A stretch of DNA of 64,000 nucleotides from Triops longicaudatus (taxonomy: Eukaryota > Arthropoda > Branchiopoda > Notostraca > Triopsidae), in contig JAGQDJ010000099.1 of assembly GCA_022885665.1 (NCBI GenBank), forward strand, positions 186,001-250,000, read 5' to 3'. This document shows, piece by piece, positions 63,981 through 64,000 of this stretch. Each line of letters opens with the position of its first letter. Position 1 is the stretch's first letter. Position numbers and translations under genes: made by a program. The notes beneath the pieces were generated by a model. It was not told the DNA's origin. It searched no databases and saw only the letters and a list, made by a program, of their open reading frames with translations.

Positions 63981-64000
63981 ATGACTAAACGAAAGAAAAA
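63981..64000 (+). CDS. Possible 5' end of a divergent gene, cut by the window
   Basis: An ATG with A at -3 begins a basic peptide, M-T-K-R-K-K, which runs off the window. Its head-to-head position 143 bp from the GCSH start, with promoter-like motifs between, is the main support. Six codons cannot identify a family. The opposing reading is a minus-strand exon here (acceptor-like TTTCGTTTAG, one open frame), which cannot be excluded. Confidence 0.25.

Noticed and set aside
63866..63990. Minus-strand open frame after an acceptor-like TTTCGTTTAG as a GCSH 5' exon
   Set aside because: The encoded stretch is acidic and Pro-rich, unlike a mitochondrial targeting peptide. A better first exon with ATG, good context and in-phase donor lies at 63837-63723.
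1..64000. CRISPR arrays, operons, ribosome binding sites or prokaryotic terminators
   Set aside because: The window is clearly eukaryotic; no regularly spaced repeats or polycistronic layout were seen.

Overview
The window is eukaryotic genomic DNA: split genes with GT-AG introns, long AT-leaning non-coding stretches and degenerate transposon remnants. It holds two Iroquois-class (TALE) homeobox genes in tandem on the minus strand, a Sosondowah (Sowah) ankyrin-repeat gene on the plus strand, and a gene for glycine cleavage system H protein on the minus strand. The homeodomain flanks separate the two Iroquois genes into an araucan/caupolican type (DINGARRKNATRET) and a mirror type (DLAARRKNATREST). 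That split, together with the CC-x-GRP-Cys motif in both N-termini, points to a protostome, most likely a non-dipteran arthropod. The species cannot be named from the sequence.

Layout. 1-2242: DNA 3' of the first Iroquois gene, no gene recognised. 2243-7264 (minus): ara/caup-like gene, five coding exons. 7265-20532: about 13 kb of intergenic DNA with a GC-rich, G-run-rich patch at about 8.4-9.6 kb. 20533-25223 (minus): mirror-like gene, five coding exons. 25224-27711: about 2.5 kb divergent interval between mirror and sowah. 27712-62577 (plus): sowah, twelve coding exons including a 12-nt microexon, with introns from 59 nt to 18.0 kb. 63080-63837 (minus): GCSH, five coding exons, complete. 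63838-63980: a compact GC-box/ETS promoter shared with a possible plus-strand gene starting at 63981.

How it fits together. Iroquois genes linked to Sowah is a known ancient bilaterian microsynteny. It is explained by Iroquois cis-regulatory elements lying inside Sowah introns (genomic regulatory block). Here mirror and sowah are head to head, and the 18-kb sowah intron plus the 13-kb inter-Iroquois gap are the natural places to seek shared enhancers. GCSH is a mitochondrial housekeeping gene at the far edge and is probably a bystander.

The observations I consider most worth checking are: (1) a possible duplicated, mutually exclusive C-terminus of sowah created by an alternative 5' splice site; (2) the 12-nt sowah microexon isolated by 18.0-kb and 3.7-kb introns; (3) a perfect 28-bp inverted repeat with a 4-nt loop inside an ara-like intron; (4) both Iroquois final exons ending at donor-like sequence in the same phase; and (5) a duplicated low-complexity block around a single N, which looks like an assembly artefact. 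All exon models were built by eye from splice consensus, reading phase and family similarity. No search or transcript data were used.
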